From contig NZ_LVYV01000012.1 in the NCBI RefSeq assembly GCF_001618955.1, positions 517,575-581,574 on the forward strand: DNA of 64,000 bases. Direction: 5' to 3'. How positions within the stretch are numbered: position 1 is the stretch's first letter; each line of letters begins with the position of its first letter. The position numbers and the translations under genes are program-made. Below, piece by piece: positions 63,970 to 64,000 of the stretch. The notes beneath the pieces were generated by a model, which was not told the DNA's origin, did not search any database, and saw nothing but the letters and a program-made list of their open reading frames with translations. The stretch comes from Tardiphaga robiniae (GTDB lineage Bacteria > Pseudomonadota > Alphaproteobacteria > Rhizobiales > Xanthobacteraceae).

Positions 63970-64000
63970 ATGGCGAAGCGCAAGCAACCGAAAAAACACC
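63970..64000 (+). CDS. N-terminal fragment of a gene cut by the window end
   Basis: ATG 63970 opens a frame that reads MAKRKQPKKH, a strongly basic N terminus, up to the window edge without a stop. No clear ribosome-binding site precedes it (GGATCG about 10 bases upstream is weak). Only ten codons are available, so neither identity nor reality of this gene can be confirmed. Confidence 0.35.
   Translation, partial: MAKRKQPKKH

Overview
The window is a high-GC chromosomal segment from an alphaproteobacterium, most likely of the Bradyrhizobium/Rhodopseudomonas/Afipia/Tardiphaga group (Nitrobacteraceae). The basis is gene content and style: short families frequent in that group (DUF2093, DUF4170, DUF6894, DUF2076), a 325-residue HisG beside HisZ, a TorF-type porin, ActC-rich lysine/alanine repeats, and recognisable rhizobial extragenic palindromes. 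Genus assignment is inference. No tRNA, rRNA, CRISPR array, transposase or integrase was found.

Layout. 1-1776: end of the glycolate oxidase operon (glcE fragment, glcF). 1877-9014: Lys/Ala-rich histone-like protein, TorF-type porin, HPP membrane protein, BacA/SbmA-like ABC exporter, LldP-type lactate/glycolate permease, small secreted proteins. 9024-13307: secreted protein, groESL with CIRCE operator and RpoH-like promoter, lipoprotein. 13355-17333: MFS transporter, cheZ, L,D-transpeptidase, DUF2076 protein. 17470-20632: LysR regulator divergent from a tartrate/D-malate dehydrogenase and a Bug-type binding protein. 20629-22517: YdjC-type deacetylase and ArnC-like glycosyltransferase. 22608-26539: hisG-hisZ, rsmE, secreted protein. 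26565-32316: ubiA, then LysR, two-subunit TPP decarboxylase, Bug protein and GlcD-like oxidase, a likely catabolic cluster for a 2-oxo/2-hydroxy acid. 33152-38941: PmbA, IMPase-type phosphatase, DUF4170, DUF374 acyltransferase, waaA, lpxK and DUF2093, a lipid A/Kdo region with overlapping genes. 39062-43154: xseA and a hydrolase/membrane protein/winged-helix cluster. 43258-46054: purD, an AT-richer CBS-HEPN gene between 40-bp direct repeats of the purD 3' end, and a DUF6894 protein. 46025-49881: tadA, rluB-like pseudouridine synthase, rsmD, VOC protein. 50061-62821: a long minus-strand run: mutL, gloA, arfB, panE, two M16 peptidases, secreted protein, lspA, ileS, acetyltransferase, ribF. 63082-64000: cheY, a candidate structured RNA and the first codons of another gene.

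The most unusual object is the 1.19-kb cassette at the purD 3' end. It carries one foreign-looking gene (CBS pair plus C-terminal HEPN-type RX4H motif), is flanked by a perfect 40-bp direct repeat, and leaves purD intact. It resembles a non-autonomous integrated defence or stress cassette using the 3' end of a housekeeping gene as its site. Other points of interest are a promoter-driven, hairpin-rich RNA candidate at 63646-63950, the TPP decarboxylase/Bug/oxidase cluster, the FlmF2/NaxD-like pair, and intercistronic hairpins ahead of both Bug genes and groEL.
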